A DNA stretch of 64,000 nucleotides. Origin: Steinernema hermaphroditum (Eukaryota > Nematoda > Chromadorea > Rhabditida > Steinernematidae). Shown here piece after piece: positions 21,167 to 34,056 of the stretch. How positions within the stretch are numbered: position 1 is the first letter of the stretch; each line of letters begins with the position of its first letter. Location: the NCBI GenBank assembly GCA_030435675.1, contig CM059622.1:8494001-8558000 (forward strand), read 5' to 3'. The translations under genes and the position numbers were made by a program. A model generated the notes under the pieces. It searched no databases and was not told the origin of the DNA. It saw only the letters and a program-made list of their open reading frames with translations.

Positions 21167-21466
21167 TGCATAAGATTACTACGCCCAATGTTCAAGTTTC
21201 AAGTTTATTTTGTGAAATCTACATTGATATATATATACTCTGTTTTTTTTTTCGATCACAAAATCGGCCTTCAATCATCTCGTTGTGGAACTCAGAAATC
21301 TGATCCAACGCGTTGAAAACGACGAGCGAACATGCGAACTTCGTGCGCTTGTTTCATCGTTTTCAATGCGTTTGCGTCAAATTTCTGAGCCCCACAACGA
21401 GATGATTGAAGGCTGATCACAAAATAAACTTGAAACTTGAACATTGGGCGTAGTAATCTTATGCAT
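21167..21466. repeat. 300-bp MITE-like inverted repeat
   Basis: Terminal arms atgcataagattactacgcc… and its complement end at 21466, with inner arms ccttcaatcatctcgttgtgg and …ccacaacgagatgattgaagg. The centre carries imperfect inverted 'gcgttgaaaacgacg'. Just left is tandem 'aatgcat'. No coding capacity. Confidence 0.8.
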
Positions 21467-22229
21467 TACGTTGTGAATGATCATTCATATTTCAGGCAGT
21501 ATTTGGAGGACACTGGAACCACATGGCTTTTCCAGAAGGCAGTGCCATCAGATTTTCGACTGTTCGGATTCATTGGCTCTCACTAGCGGCCGAAGCATTG
21601 CAAACTATTCTGTAGTATAATCAGTGGAAATTTAACCACGAAACTGTAGTCAGTTTTCAAGTTAGTTTGCTGTATTTGGGTCTTTAGTCGAAAGACCACG
21701 ACTTCGATCAACCGATTCTTGAAACATCTCTGTTCGAAGGATAGTTGGCGAAGCTAACAACGAGTCTGACAGAAGAAGAACCATTAACGTAAATGCTCTA
21801 CGTGACAGATGTGAACGTGTGGCTCGGTTTACGGTCGGCGCGACGTCGATACCATTCAATTCATAGGTCATAACGGCAGACTGAATATTAGAGCCGCTTC
21901 CCCCATACAACGAATAACCGGAGTCCTCTCGGCACTGCCTGTTGGCTCAGGGAGTCGATGTGTGCCTCCAGTAATCGCTATCGCGGTGGGCACTTGGATT
22001 TTTCCAATCTGTGGTCAACATAGGAAATCACATTTATGTCACTTATATATCGGATCTATGATGGTTAGATGGTTAAGACCAGACGGTCTGTTACCGTAAT
22101 CGTATTTTCACAGTAATGCAACAAAGGCAACTGAAGCCAAACGTACCCAATGTGACTAGAGAATGAAAACAACGTAACAATAAGTGAAATACACTATTTA
22201 GAGAATGACTTGATTCCTAGGTGGTGGCG
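21467..22229. other. No gene recognised downstream of the TRPM gene
   Basis: A minus-strand open frame (21910-21662) lacks recognisable similarity and splice support. The region probably holds the TRPM 3' untranslated region and intergenic DNA. Confidence 0.4.
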
Positions 22230-25200
22230 CTAATAGTCGGGCCGTTTTTTGGCGTCAATCTTGAACTGAATATACTCCTGCAAAAGATTCTGTGTTAAGA
22301 AGAATTCACGGCTTGCCACCTACATCTGATTCGTTGTGCGTTTGCGGCGTCACTTCTCCTTCCACCGGAGTGTTGGTGTGCAGCTCGTCGTCGTTCACGC
22401 TCCCGAGGCGATTCTCTCGGATTCTCTTGTTGATCTCCTGAAACATCTCTGTTCGAGGGATTAAGTTCTCGAAGGAGTTACCTCTTCACATCTCCTCATC
22501 ACGGAGTTTTGCTTCTGGACGAACGAGGGTTTCGCTTTCCTCAGCGCGCTGTTCGGCGTTACAGTACCCCCTATGTACGTAGAGCCACTGCGACGTCGAC
22601 CTCCTCCCGAAGAAACGTCGTCCTCGTCGTCGCCATCTCGGCTGACCTCCTCGTCATCCTCGTCGTCTTCTGTGTTGATGGTTGTGTCGTTGGGATTCAC
22701 GAGGATCTCTGCTTGGATCCGGAGCTCCTCCTCTTCCTCGTCGTCGTAGAGAAGGTCGACCTCCGTGGCCGAGGGGCGCACCTTCTGCGACTCTGGCACC
22801 GCAACGGAGACAGCGATGGTGTCTGTGATGGACGTGTACTCGTCGTTATTCCGGGTTCGCTTGCGAACGCTTCCTGGAGGCGTTCGTCTCTTGTTCACCG
22901 ACGTTGACGGTGACGCCATCACCACAGAGGACAAGATGTTTGGATCCAGTGACAACAGGCTTCCGCCAAACTGGCGTCCCATCGGATTCGGCGTCCGCAG
23001 GTACTGACTTGAGATGCCTTCATTTCCGGATACCGTAGTAGTTCTCGTCCTTCTGTGGATCATCATCGGAGCTTCTTGTGCCGGGAGTTCGTTTCCAGAA
23101 GAAGCGGAAGGATGAATCGACGTGACTTCTCGTTTCGCCGAGCTCAGTTTTGGATGTAACTGAAATCTCCGTCTCAACTGTCATGCACTATTCACTAGGA
23201 CTCACGTTTTGACAACTGTCCTGTGCCGTGGCGGGTTCGCTGCCTCCGATTTGACGATCCTCACTGTCATCGGGCAGACCCAGCGCCGAGTACGGCGACA
23301 TGGGCCGTGGTGGCTGGTGGATGGCGCTCAGGATCATTGGAAGGGCGCTCGTGATCTGGCGCATACAGTCTAGGACTTCGTTCTGACGCCCTTCGATCTG
23401 TTCGAGGCGGTTCTCCATATCGCGCACGTTTCCTTTCAGCATGGTTTCCTTCGACGCCAGATCGTTCATGCGAACGAGCAGCAGCTCCGTTCTCTCCGCC
23501 GTCCTGTGGATTCGTTCCTCACTGGATGTGTTCTTCTTGTACTCCTGCTCGCGAGCGAGGTCCTCCATACACTCTTCCTCGAAATCGTGGAGTTTCTCCA
23601 CTTGGTCCGTTTCCAGGAAAAGCTCTGCAGAGGACACAGCTTAACAACACACCCTTCTAAAGGAACCCACTCAGAGAAAAGTCGAAAAGCCGCTGATTTT
23701 TGTTTCTCATCTTTTTCTGACAGCATCTGTTATGGTACCGTATGTACTTTACGATCATGTACATGTGGTACACCGGAGTGAACGGCGGCGGGATGAATGG
23801 CGTGCCTTCGTACTCCATAACCTGGCGGTAGCGCTGGAACAACCAAATGTGACCAGCGACTTTGGTCGTTTGTTCGAAGATGTTGCTGAACGAAAAAGGT
23901 GTAAAGAGGAAGGAAGGAACGGCAAACGTACTTGAAGGTGGCCATGAGGATGGCAAGAAGGAGGAGATTGGCAATCAACAGGAAGACCACCATAAGCGAA
24001 GGTGGGACCCAATACCCTGGCACACAAGGCTGCGTTTCGACGGACCCGATCGCTGTGCCGTTTTCCAGGTGTTTGTCCCAAGCTAAATCAGTTCTGTAAT
24101 TGGACGCAGATGTCGTGGATACCTTCGTCCCCACAAGTGTCGATCTCGTCGGCGTAAACTTCTCCGTACAGCATGAAATACGGTTTGTAGAAAACATTCC
24201 GGACCAGCATCCAGTGCCATTCTTCGTCCGGGAACGTGATCGATTGCCGAGGAAGGCCGAAGGCTAGCAGTGTTACTACCAGGAGCGTCACGATGTAAAC
24301 CATTTGCAAAACCTAAAGAGAGGATATAGAAGAGATACGGTAGGTGAGAATGTGTACCATTTTCCCAGCCATTGTGATATAGGGACCGAGTTTAGGGTGG
24401 ATGCTCATGAAGTCTAGGAGTTTTATGGACCAGAGTACCGAGTCGACGGCCAGAATCACCCTTCCGGCCGCGACGTGCCTCTCGCTGAGACGCAGTGCGA
24501 ATCCGAGCAAGAACACTATGATCGCCACGGAGGTTTCTATATTCCAAAAACTGGCGAAGAAGTAGCTGAACTTCTGTCGTAACGTCCTCGGCTCGCTCAT
24601 GGCAAACTGAAAGACTCATATACTGAGGCCAACACTGAGTCCGTTACCTTCCGCATCAGCTCCACCATGTACACGATGACGTAGGAGAATACGTACCACT
24701 CAGCGCTGGTGGGCTCGGGTGGGGTTTTGATCAGGAGAACGTAGGTCAAGCAACACATAAACACACAGAAGCTGAGTGTCCACGTCCAGAAGGAGGTAAC
24801 CGGCGCCGCGAAGAACTCGTAGTACTTCCGTTGCATTTTCAGAGGTCGCTGAACTCACAAAGGACGTAACTCCCCTCACTACTGATGCTTACCATTCGGG
24901 CGACGTGTGCCATAGCCTTCACTCCGCCGCTGGGTGGCGCCTTGTGCGGTTCGTTCTCGTTGGGTTTCCGCATCGACGAGTGGCGCCTGGAACCGTCAAC
25001 GCGGTGGTGATCGTGGCCATAAAATTCTTCTAGAACGAGCGATTTAGATCTACGTAGGTAAACTCGGTCATACGGTGGTTGATAGATCCGTTTTGCTTCG
25101 CTTCGGGCACGGATTCCGACTGTCGTCGGGTAGAAACCCTTCTTGTCCGTTTTTTGACCGCCGGCGAAAACTCGTGAGCAACGTCTTAAGGCAAACCTCA

Positions 25201-28200
25201 TCAATGCTCTACATTGACTGGGATACCTTTGGGTTGGACAACAACTTTCTCTAATTCGTGCCCTACGGTGCCATCGGGAGCAGAAGTGGCGTTGCCGGCA
25301 GTCATCTGCTGCTGGTGACGAGCTTTGCGCCGCCTGCTTTGGAACAGCTACAACACACAACGATGAAATCTACGAAGAAAAAGGAAGAACACACAGATGC
25401 CAAGTTTAAGGACTGCACACTTCCGCTGGAGTTCCGGCGACGCATCCCCGCGTTTCCGTCCTGAAAAGCCAGAAGTCCACTGAAGTGCGTGCTAAGATAT
25501 ACCTTCTCCATGTCGCTATCATATTCGTCGGAAGAAGAGGAGGAGTCCGTGTCCGAAGAAGACGATGAGCTCGCAGAACTGGCGTAGTAGTTGTTGACGT
25601 CGTCTTCGTGCTCGGCGGCCGTTTGGGGCTGCAGCGCCAACTCCTCCTTGGACTTGAACTCGAGTGCGAAGATGAAGAAGGGGATCAGGAGTCCCAGAAT
25701 AACCTTCAGGTTGGAATTGCTCCTGATGCGCAACCCTCCGTGCCACAGATCGGCTAGCAGGATCTGACAGCTGAAAACAGGGTTGAGCACGAATAACGTT
25801 GTGGCGACAGTTACCACGGATGCGCCAGGAACTGCTTGTTGTTTACAATGACGGCCAAGGAGAGACATGTTTCGTAGCCCCAGTGGCCAAGTTCGTATGT
25901 CAAGAGCTGGAGAGTCTGGGCGTCATCTTGTTGGTAGCAGTGATCGAGGAGATCCAGCGAGAGCTGACGAAACTGTCTGAAGTGAGAAGTCATTCATGCT
26001 TAACGGACCGGAGCTTACTCGGCGTATTCCTTGAGTTCTTCGCAAATCTCCACTTCCAAGTAGTCCTCGGCGGCCTCCTTGGCCATGCTTTTGTACAACT
26101 TGCAAGATACGAGAGCTTTGGCCATGGCTTCTTCGCCATGCTCCCACATACAGAGGGCCATTTCTTGCCGCTTAGTCAGAACCGCCCACAGGAGAAGCTC
26201 ACTGAATGGGTACCGGAAATCTCCTCTACGAGAGTCGCTGTTGGAGGACAAAGCCTCGTCGTCGAAGTCCACCGACATCTCCTGATTTTCCGCTAGATTC
26301 GGAGGGCGCATCTGCGGCGCACTCATCGGGTTCTAAACATCAGTGGTTACCGTAGCCCCTCAATGTCGGAAACTACATCTCGTCTCAAGTGCGATCTCCA
26401 GATGATATGGTTGCTGAGGGCTCGGCTGCCGGAAGCTGCAGCCGCCGAAAGCACTGGACCAGAGGCTGCCGTGTTTATGACAGGAGGAGGTCCGTTCATA
26501 GAAGGGTTGATCGATCCACTACCAAGTCCCACCGCTGAGCCGTTTGCCGTCGCCACACCGTTAGTCGCGGAAGAACCATTCGAAACCTCATCCGCATTGT
26601 GGAAGTACTTGCGGAAGGCCTCCTGAAAGTCCGACCTCGGGAAAAAGGCAGTTGAAGGCAACGCATACCTTGTATTTGTTCCTGAAGATAGAGTACTGTT
26701 CCTTAAACTCGGGAGTGGTATACGTTGACTTGTAGGCGTTGCCCATGAGCTTCTCGATGGCCAGCCCGATATGTGGCAGCTTGTAGCGGTAACCGCTTCG
26801 GATTCGCTGGACGTCGCGGACGATGTAGTAGAGAGTGTTCGGAGGTCCCTTGTCCGTGTTGTATAGTTCCTCGAGGCGACCCATAGTGAGGAAGGAGCTC
26901 ATGGACACTCCGTTCTCCAGCAGCAGCCTAACGAAGTCTACGCGGTCGTTTATGAGCGCCTCCATCATCGCATTGTGAAGAGCGGATGTCGGCCATTCCT
27001 GGCCCAGGACGAAGATGTCAGAACGCGCGATATCCACACGGTTCCACGCCAAGGCGAGCGAGAGCTGATCGGAGGGCGACAGATTGTGCCCTTTCAGAAG
27101 GGCGGTCAAGATGGCGTGGTCGACGTCCTGTTTCTGAGTCTCGCCAAGGCGGAATACGGTCATCAAATTTCGCTGCTGCGCACAGGTGACCAAATCGTCC
27201 ACAAGGTCCTCGGCGCTTCGGCGGTTGTAGCCGAACACGCTCTGCACCAAGTTCAGCAGTTGAGGCCGGACTCCCTCCGGGAGAGTTCTGCAAGCAGGAT
27301 GATCAGAAAATGCACCAAGAACACAAGGGTTACCCGTCCTCCTGGACGAATCTGTGGGCGAAGGCGAGCATATCGGAGGCGCGTCCACTTCCATCGCACA
27401 CAACAACAGGAACCCGTGGAATGCTGAAGGAAACGGGGAATGCGAAGAAACAGAGCTCAACTAACCTGGTGACATAGTCCAGTACAGCCCTGATGGTACA
27501 AGTTCCTCCTTCTAGAACGACACACACCACCGGTACACTGCGACTCCCTTTCCCTCCGAGCTTCTGTTTTTGCGCGATGTACGCCTCAAGTCGTTTCCTC
27601 AAAATAATATCGGCACCGTATCTAAACATAGGGAATCACAGCTTGCTCATCAACACAACCAGCTACCTGCCAACTGTTCCGTTATCTACGAGCAAGTAGT
27701 ATGAGTGCCTGTTGTTCAGAACGGCAAACTTTCCTTTCGGAGAGAAACTGTGCGGGTGGTAATCTACCGCCTTGTCCATCCCAATGAAGTCTTCGGTTTT
27801 CTTCATCATTCCCCACGGTGTGATTCCGATACACACTATTTTCGATCTTGCCCGCGGACTTGTGCTCTGTCCGTCTAGGGCGGCTGCCACATGTCTCACG
27901 ACGCCGGCATTTATCCCGGACGTGATGATCCACGCTCCAGTGGTCCTCGCGGCCTTCAGAAGACCTTTCCGGAAAACGCGAGCCAGCTTGGGTTGAATGT
28001 CGAAGTTCGTGATGCCGCCGTGGACGGTGATGATGAGTTTCGGAGGGGTGATCTGCCATACGTTCTCGAACAGCTGCATGATGTCCGCCGGGTCGGTGTC
28101 GAAGCTGAGCCGGAGATACTGAGCCTTGTAAGGATGCGGCCCGCCCTGGAACTCCACGGTTCCGTGGGCGTCGGTCGGCACTTTCACCGTGTGTTTTCTA

Positions 28201-29360
28201 ATGGACCACTTTTCCGACGATCTTCGGGTCAGTTCTGACTGCCGCTCGTCTTCCTCATCGAGGCTGTACTTCTTGGGGATCAGGTGCTCGCCATGGCGCT
28301 CTTTCAATCGTCCGCAACCACATCTGAACGGAAAAGTTAGTCAGAAAACACAGGGAGGCCGCCGCACTTGTTGGGGTCTCTGTTTGTTGGAATAAACTTG
28401 GCACATTCGCGTTTGCAGAAGGTTTCTTCGATCCAGTCCTGCTTCAAAGACTGAAAAGACGCTGAGAGAACCTCGAAAGAGGCGACTTACGGAGGAGCTG
28501 GCGGCACGATTCTTCGATAGATTGTAGATGGCGGCGGAAACTGAAGGCAGTCCATCGAGCGAGTCTGAGCTGGCTTTGAAACCCTAAAACGCGTCGAGTC
28601 AAACCTTATGTGCAGCCTCTTCAAAGTTCAACAGATTCAGAGAAATTAAAAACTGCCCACTTTGTCAATCAATGCGGTTTCCTCATCGTCGGCGCTATAG
28701 CAAACATCGGGATCGTTCTGAGGCATTGTAAACACTGATCGCGGCAGCAACGCAAGAAGGCAACGATTATTCAGCGAAGAAACAGCGCGACTCCTATTTG
28801 GCGCGTTTTTAGCCTTTGGGCGGAGCGCGGGCTGAGTTCACGCGAGGGGCTCTGCACGTGCCCGTGGAGCGCACGCCGCCCGAAAGAAGGACGTACCTGC
28901 TTTTCCGGACGCTCCTGCACCGGAGCCGACGGCACCTTCAGAGGGGTCGTCGTCGTCGACAAGAAGTCGACCGCCGTCAGCGCGAGCATCTCGCGCCAGT
29001 CGTTTCCGTGAACATGCTGGGGCGCGGCGTTCACGCCTGAAACGGGGTTCTTGCTCTCCCGGCCTTCGGACTCTTCTTGTTCTGCAAGAAGCCACTGGAA
29101 AGAGGAGAACACGGCGCCGACGTACCTCTGAACCGCTTGTGGTGCCTCTTCTTGCGTTTCTTCGCCCCTTCGCCCTCCTGGTGCTCCTTGTAGCGGCGCG
29201 TGTACTCAGAGATCGCTGAGGCCGCGGCGACGTCCGTGTCCAACGTCCGCTGTTCGTCCTCCAGGCGCTGGGCGACGTTCTTCAGGGTCTGTTTACATCC
29301 AGATATAAGATATATTGCTCAATTCCAGCCTACCTGTTCTACCGACGTGTTGATCGCCAT
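22230..29360 (-). CDS. TRPM-family cation channel (GON-2/GTL clade)
   Basis: A plasma-membrane divalent-cation channel; nematode relatives conduct Mg2+/Ca2+ in gonad, intestine and excretory cell. More than 20 exons on the minus strand. The start at 29360 (MAINTSVEQ…) is inferred, since exons to 28726 join in frame (…QERPEKQ|NDPDVCYSADDEE…). Diagnostic pieces in order: WIEETFCKRECAKFIPTN and the SLOG/TRPM homology region (LIITVHGGITNF, TSGINAGVVRHV), ankyrin-like helices, transmembrane segments (25.3-23.7 kb), and a pore with FMLYGEVYADEIDTCGDE, which resembles TRPM1/3/6/7 rather than TRPM4/5. A C-terminal coiled coil of about 100 residues (23.64-23.3 kb) follows, then an acidic tail. No alpha-kinase domain is seen. 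The last exon (…EYIQFKIDAKKRPDY, stop at 22230) is likely but not certain; an alternative stop is at 22306. Confidence 0.9.
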
Positions 29361-32300
29361 CTCGAGGCGATACGGCGACGCAGCAAGCCGTCGTCTTGGC
29401 GAATCTTGGGAACCAACAGTGTTTGGTATGGGAAAGGAGGAGAGGTGCTAAACTCTCAGTTGCGGCTTTGGCGGCGGAGGCTGCCTATGGAAAGTGGCTG
29501 AGGAACGGTGAGTGGAGAGGGCTCGCTGCTGCACATAGACAGAACCCTGAAACGGAGAGATCTCAGAGTGGCGCCAAGTGGGGACGCCAGATGGCAGGGA
29601 AGCTCATGGCGTCGCCGTACCAGCGAACGTCCGTCTACCGGTAAATTTGAACAACACATATCAAACGCGCGATATTATCTTCTTCGATGATATTCTCGTT
29701 AGACTCACCACCGCCGATGGAACCAACGGGTGCGATGGCGTCACCTGTTTGTCCCCCGACCTCGGAGGCGACCCGGTGCCAGCAAAACACCCGGCGTACA
29801 GCGCGAAAGGACGAGAAGCCCCAAACCGGGCCGAAACGCCTCTGTTTGGTCTTTCGAACCACGATAGACTGACCGAATGGGCCGGACTACTGGCGATAAA
29901 TCGAGCCATCGGGACTAGGGCTGCGGGAAGAAGCCTCCGGAACAGAGTCGTTCCCAGAAGTGCATGCGAAAAACAAGAAAGGCTCGAAGTGGCAAGTGAT
30001 TAGCTGTGTCGCGCACAAAGTGGCGCCAACAGGCGTGACGAAAACCAGTTGGAGCGAAAAGGGTAACGAGGAGGGCAGATTTTCAAAGAAGGGGAGGCAA
30101 CTGACCCGAAGATGAAGTTACGGTGTTGAGAAGCGACGAATCCGAACGAGAAGTCGACATTAACTGAGAGCTGCGCGGCTTCGACGTACCCTCTTCAGAG
30201 CGAGATTTTACCATTCAAAAAGTGGGGATTTCTGAAAAAGGATTACTAGGAGACCGGCAAAGAAACGCGTTGAAACGAACAACAGCGCGGAGGAGTAACA
30301 ATGACGGCACTCGGCAGTATTTGCTTAAGATAGGAGCCGACTCTATTCGCGATGTTTACCTGCTTCATATCTACAAATTGTGATTTGCACTTCCGCCGCA
30401 AGAGAAGCGCCATTTAGAACGCGAAAGCCGACGGCTGAGGGGAGCTCGGAACCAGTCAGATTATGATAGGATCGACGAGGGAGCGTCGTGGCGAACTCCC
30501 GCTCCGAGGCCCCAGAGCGGAAGCGACTGAATTAGCACGTTCATTAGTCGACGGTCGACTGTAGCCCGACCCCTCAAGCGATAATACAGTGCCTTCTATC
30601 AGTGTCCGTGTCAGCAACCCTAAAACAGAAAAGCGAACAAAGAAATACCGTGTCGCGGACAGATCCAAGGCCGTCGGCTCCCTTTCGGGGGCGAAGAAGC
30701 ACATAAACGCACCACTTTTCGTGCCAAGGAAGCCGACGGAGCTTCCTCAGGGACACATGCCGCCCGGAGATGTTTGTCTTCGCCAGATCGAAAACATTAT
30801 GCAAAAGATGTTTTCGCGCATGCAGAAATGCGAAACACGCTCCGGAGCCGATCGAAGACCGGTTGGCCAGGCCTGCTGACGGCTTCATCGCCTCGAGGGC
30901 GCCTTCCGGGGTCCCGAGGACTTTCGTCGGTGGCCTGGATTTGTCTGTGCCCTTCTTCGGTGTCGCTCTTCACACTTCAAGCCAGTCGTCCCGGGACCGT
31001 TGCGCGGGCAGCCTTAGCCCGAGGGCGAGACAGGCGCCAGGCGGGATGAGTGATAATGTCGCCGTCGTTATTGGCTTAAACGCTTAGCGACACCTATCGG
31101 TGTCGCGGACGGACGTGTCTCCACTCTGTACATGCCTAACCAACACTTACGATAAGCGGTGATACGGTGGAGATGCTGATGGCGACAGCGATAAGACGAT
31201 CGATCCGCTCGATGCGGCAGAGGCGCACAGTAGCCCCCTGATAAGTGAAATCCAAAGGCGACGATAAGACGATAGGAAGACCATTCACGGGTGCATAGAG
31301 TTCCTCTGGAGGGCACACAGAGGCGCCGAGGTTTGCTCTCGAGGTCGAGACGTGACACAAAAGAGGTGTGGTTACGGTTGCCCGTCTCGAGGGCCGCCGA
31401 GATCGGCGCCCCGATTGGAATGTGTCAAGGAAGGCAAAACGACATTTTAGGACAGCAAGTTGTGGGCATTCCTCTTTCTGTGGGAAGGTTAGGTCTGTGG
31501 ATTCGGTCCCGAAGTGATCCCGGTTTGTGTCCGGGCCATTTCCGTTTGTGCCTGACTAACTCGTGAACACCAGTCAGTTGTAAACCTCGGCGATAAGAGT
31601 GATAAAACGGAGCGAAGCGTGCGAAAAAGCACCCGATCGCCGAACCTCTCCTCTCCGAAGTCACGTCGACTCCAGAGGATCGTCTCCGATCGCCCAAAAA
31701 GTCGCCGAGTTGCAAACAATGCGAATCCGATCGATCGCCGAGCTGTTAAGCAAACAGACGGTCCATTCGGGGTGCACTCCCGATCATCTCCTCCCTCCTC
31801 TATTCGAGTTGCAGGATCGCGGCCTTGGAATCCGCCTCAGGCGTGCTCACCTTCGATGAACTTTCGATCGCGGACGGGAAATCCGCTCGCGTTTACCCCC
31901 TATAGCCGCCGGCGACCCGTGGCCGGAGATCACGCCGCCTAGGCGCGGAAGTGAAGCACAGATATAAACAAGGAGGAAAGAAAGACATAAACAAGAGGAC
32001 AGAGATTGTGATGTCTTGCTGTTACCGTATCCCCGGGCCAGTTCCTCGGCCCGTCCATCCTCGGGGATTTTCCTCTCGCGCTTCTCTAAACAGCCCTGAA
32101 GCCAAACAGTGCGCTTTGTTTTCAGGTTCTGCGCAGCGATGCGCAGTCCGAAGTCGTCACGAGCAGTCGCCGGCGACTCTGAACTGTCAAACGGAGGGCG
32201 GGAGGCGATCATCCGAAGGCGAAGTAGCCACCGATCGCGTCATCGCCACGGTGAGTCCTCTTTCTGGCCCGCGGAGTCGGCCAGCTGCGAACGGCGCTGT

Positions 32301-32433
32301 CATCCAAAAATTGATCACCTCTCGGAAAAGGGTTCTGACCCGTGAAAATATTTTGAAATCCGACTCCTTGGATCCTCACCGACGGCACTTCCCCTCTCCT
32401 CAGTCCCAGCTCACCGGTTTCCGCGTAGAGTCG
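29361..32433. other. 3-kb intergenic region, TRPM to cathepsin B-like gene
   Basis: This separates divergent genes and probably contains TRPM 5' regulatory sequence. No spliced gene could be built. One plus-strand ATG frame (30592-30879, about 95 residues, MPSISVRVSNPKTEKRTKK… start) has protein-like composition but no recognised domain. Several short GC-rich ORFs look random. Confidence 0.4.
30592..30879 (+). CDS. Candidate small ORF, unknown
   Basis: About 95 residues, basic N-terminal half and a helical segment LRQIENIMQKMFSRMQKCE near residues 60-78, no signal peptide or membrane span. It is isolated in a 3-kb intergenic region between divergent genes. It may be a chance frame in GC-rich DNA. 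No family recognised. Confidence 0.22.
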   Translation, partial: PSISVRVSNPKTEKRTKKYRVADRSKAVGSLSGAKKHINAPLFVPRKPTELPQGHMPPGDVCLRQIENIMQKMFSRMQKCETRSGADRRPVGQAC

Positions 32434-33900
32434 ATGAAGAAGAAGCCCGAAGCCCCGGACTACGGTAGCGAGCGACCTCCGCGGCGGAGACGCTCCGTTC
32501 TCTGCCTCTCCCTAATCACCGTTTGCGTCGTCGTCCTCGGTAGGTCGTCTTCCGGGTCCTCTGACTCCGTTCCAGGCCTGGCGCTCGCTTGCGTCGCCGT
32601 CGCCGTCCTCCACCGCCTCGATGTGGAGCGGAAGGGCGCTCGTGAGTTGCAGACCTACCTGAGGCAGATGGTGGCCGAGGTGAACGGCGCCCCCGGTCTC
32701 CGCTGGAAGGCCGAGTTCAACAAGTTCGGCATGCGCACCACGCACTACGACTTCGCCTACAACAAGAAGAACGCCTCCGCCATCCGGGACTACGTCGAGC
32801 AGCTGGAGACCTTCTTCGCCTCGCCGGCCATGCAGCGCCACCTCAGGTGAGTGGTCCCGACGCGCCGTCCTCCAAAAGCCTTTGCAGGGACCTCGAGGAG
32901 CTCTCGGCCGACTCCCTCCCAAGGCACTTCGACGCGCGCGCCAAGTGGCCCCAGTGCCCCTCCATCAGCCACATACCCAACCAGGGCGGCTGTGGCTCCT
33001 GCTACGTAAGTCCCGCCGCGTCTTCTGAGCACCCTTGGCCTTCAGGCGGTCTCCGCGGTCGGAGTCGCCACCGACCGCACCTGCATCGCCTCCAACGGCA
33101 CCCTCCGTGCCGTCCTCAGCGTCGAGGACGTCCTTGGCTGCTGCACCGTCTGTGGTAACTGCTTCGGCGGCGACCCCCTCAAGGCTATGGTCTTCTGGAC
33201 GCGCGAGGGGCTCGTCACCGGCGGCCGCGACGGCTGCCGACCCTACGGCGTGTCCCTGGAGTGTGGCACCCCGTGCAAGCCTGACGCCTACCCCGCTGGC
33301 GAACAGCGCCGCACGTGCATTAAACACTGTCAAAACGTCTACTACCGCAACGAGTACGCCGATGACAAACACTACGGTAGGCGCCTCTCCCCGGTGACCG
33401 ACGCTCGAATTAAGGTACCATCGCGTATACGATGTACCCGCGCTCCATGACGATGGACGAAGGCGGCGCGCGCCGGAGAATCCCCTCCGTGGTGGGGCAC
33501 TTCAATGAGTCTGCGGCCAGTCCGTTGTCAGAGGCCGAGATCAAGAAGATCATCATGAAGGAGCTCTTCCTCTTCGGTCCCACGACGCTCGCGTTCCCCG
33601 TCACCGAGGAGTTCCTCCACTACGCCGAGGGCGTCTTCTCGCCCTACCCGGAGACCGACATCTACGAGCGCGTCGTGTACTGGCACGTGGTCAAACTGAT
33701 AGGCTGGGGACACAACGACGGCGGCAATCACCACTGGCTGGCAGTCAACAGCTTCGGCGAACACTGGGGCGATAACGGTAACAGTCAAGGCGTCACGACT
33801 TCAATTAGCACTTGTCCATTCAGGTGTTTTCCGGATAGACACAAGTCTGCTCGACAACGCTGGTCTTGAATATGAGACCGGGCTCTATCGTGTGGATTAG
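32434..33900 (+). CDS. Membrane-anchored cathepsin B-like cysteine protease
   Basis: Papain-family (C1A) protease, cathepsin B group. Exons: 32434-32557, 32575-32847 (approximate), 32886-33005, 33046-33375, about 33418-33774 and a final exon to 33900. The N terminus is basic (…[10 protein letters not shown]…) then one long hydrophobic stretch, so it reads as a type II signal anchor rather than a cleaved signal. A C1 propeptide-like region follows (…[11 protein letters not shown]…). The active-site motif is [13 protein letters not shown] (Tyr in place of Trp after the catalytic Cys); the His lies in [11 protein letters not shown] and the Asn in [13 protein letters not shown] (Phe for Trp). The cathepsin B markers GCRPY and YADDKHYG are present, but the occluding-loop His-His segment is missing, so dipeptidyl carboxypeptidase activity is unlikely. 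Convergent with RPN10. Confidence 0.9.
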
Positions 33901-34056
33901 CGTGAGGACCTACTACGTGTGACCTAAGTGGCATTGTACAAATAAATGCCTCCAGAAAGATTGTATTATAAATAATATTCACACCTTGAGAAAAGCTACA
34001 TGAAGTCCATTTACACATAAACAGATCGCCACAATTCCCGCAATAGGGCACAGGCA

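Noticed and set aside
28724..28726. ATG as the TRPM start
   Set aside because: It sits inside a plausible acceptor (acaatgcctcag), and upstream exons join in frame; retained as an alternative only.
32512..33372. Long minus-strand ORFs opposite the cathepsin gene
   Set aside because: Shadows of a GC-rich gene; no conserved motifs, and the plus strand explains the region.
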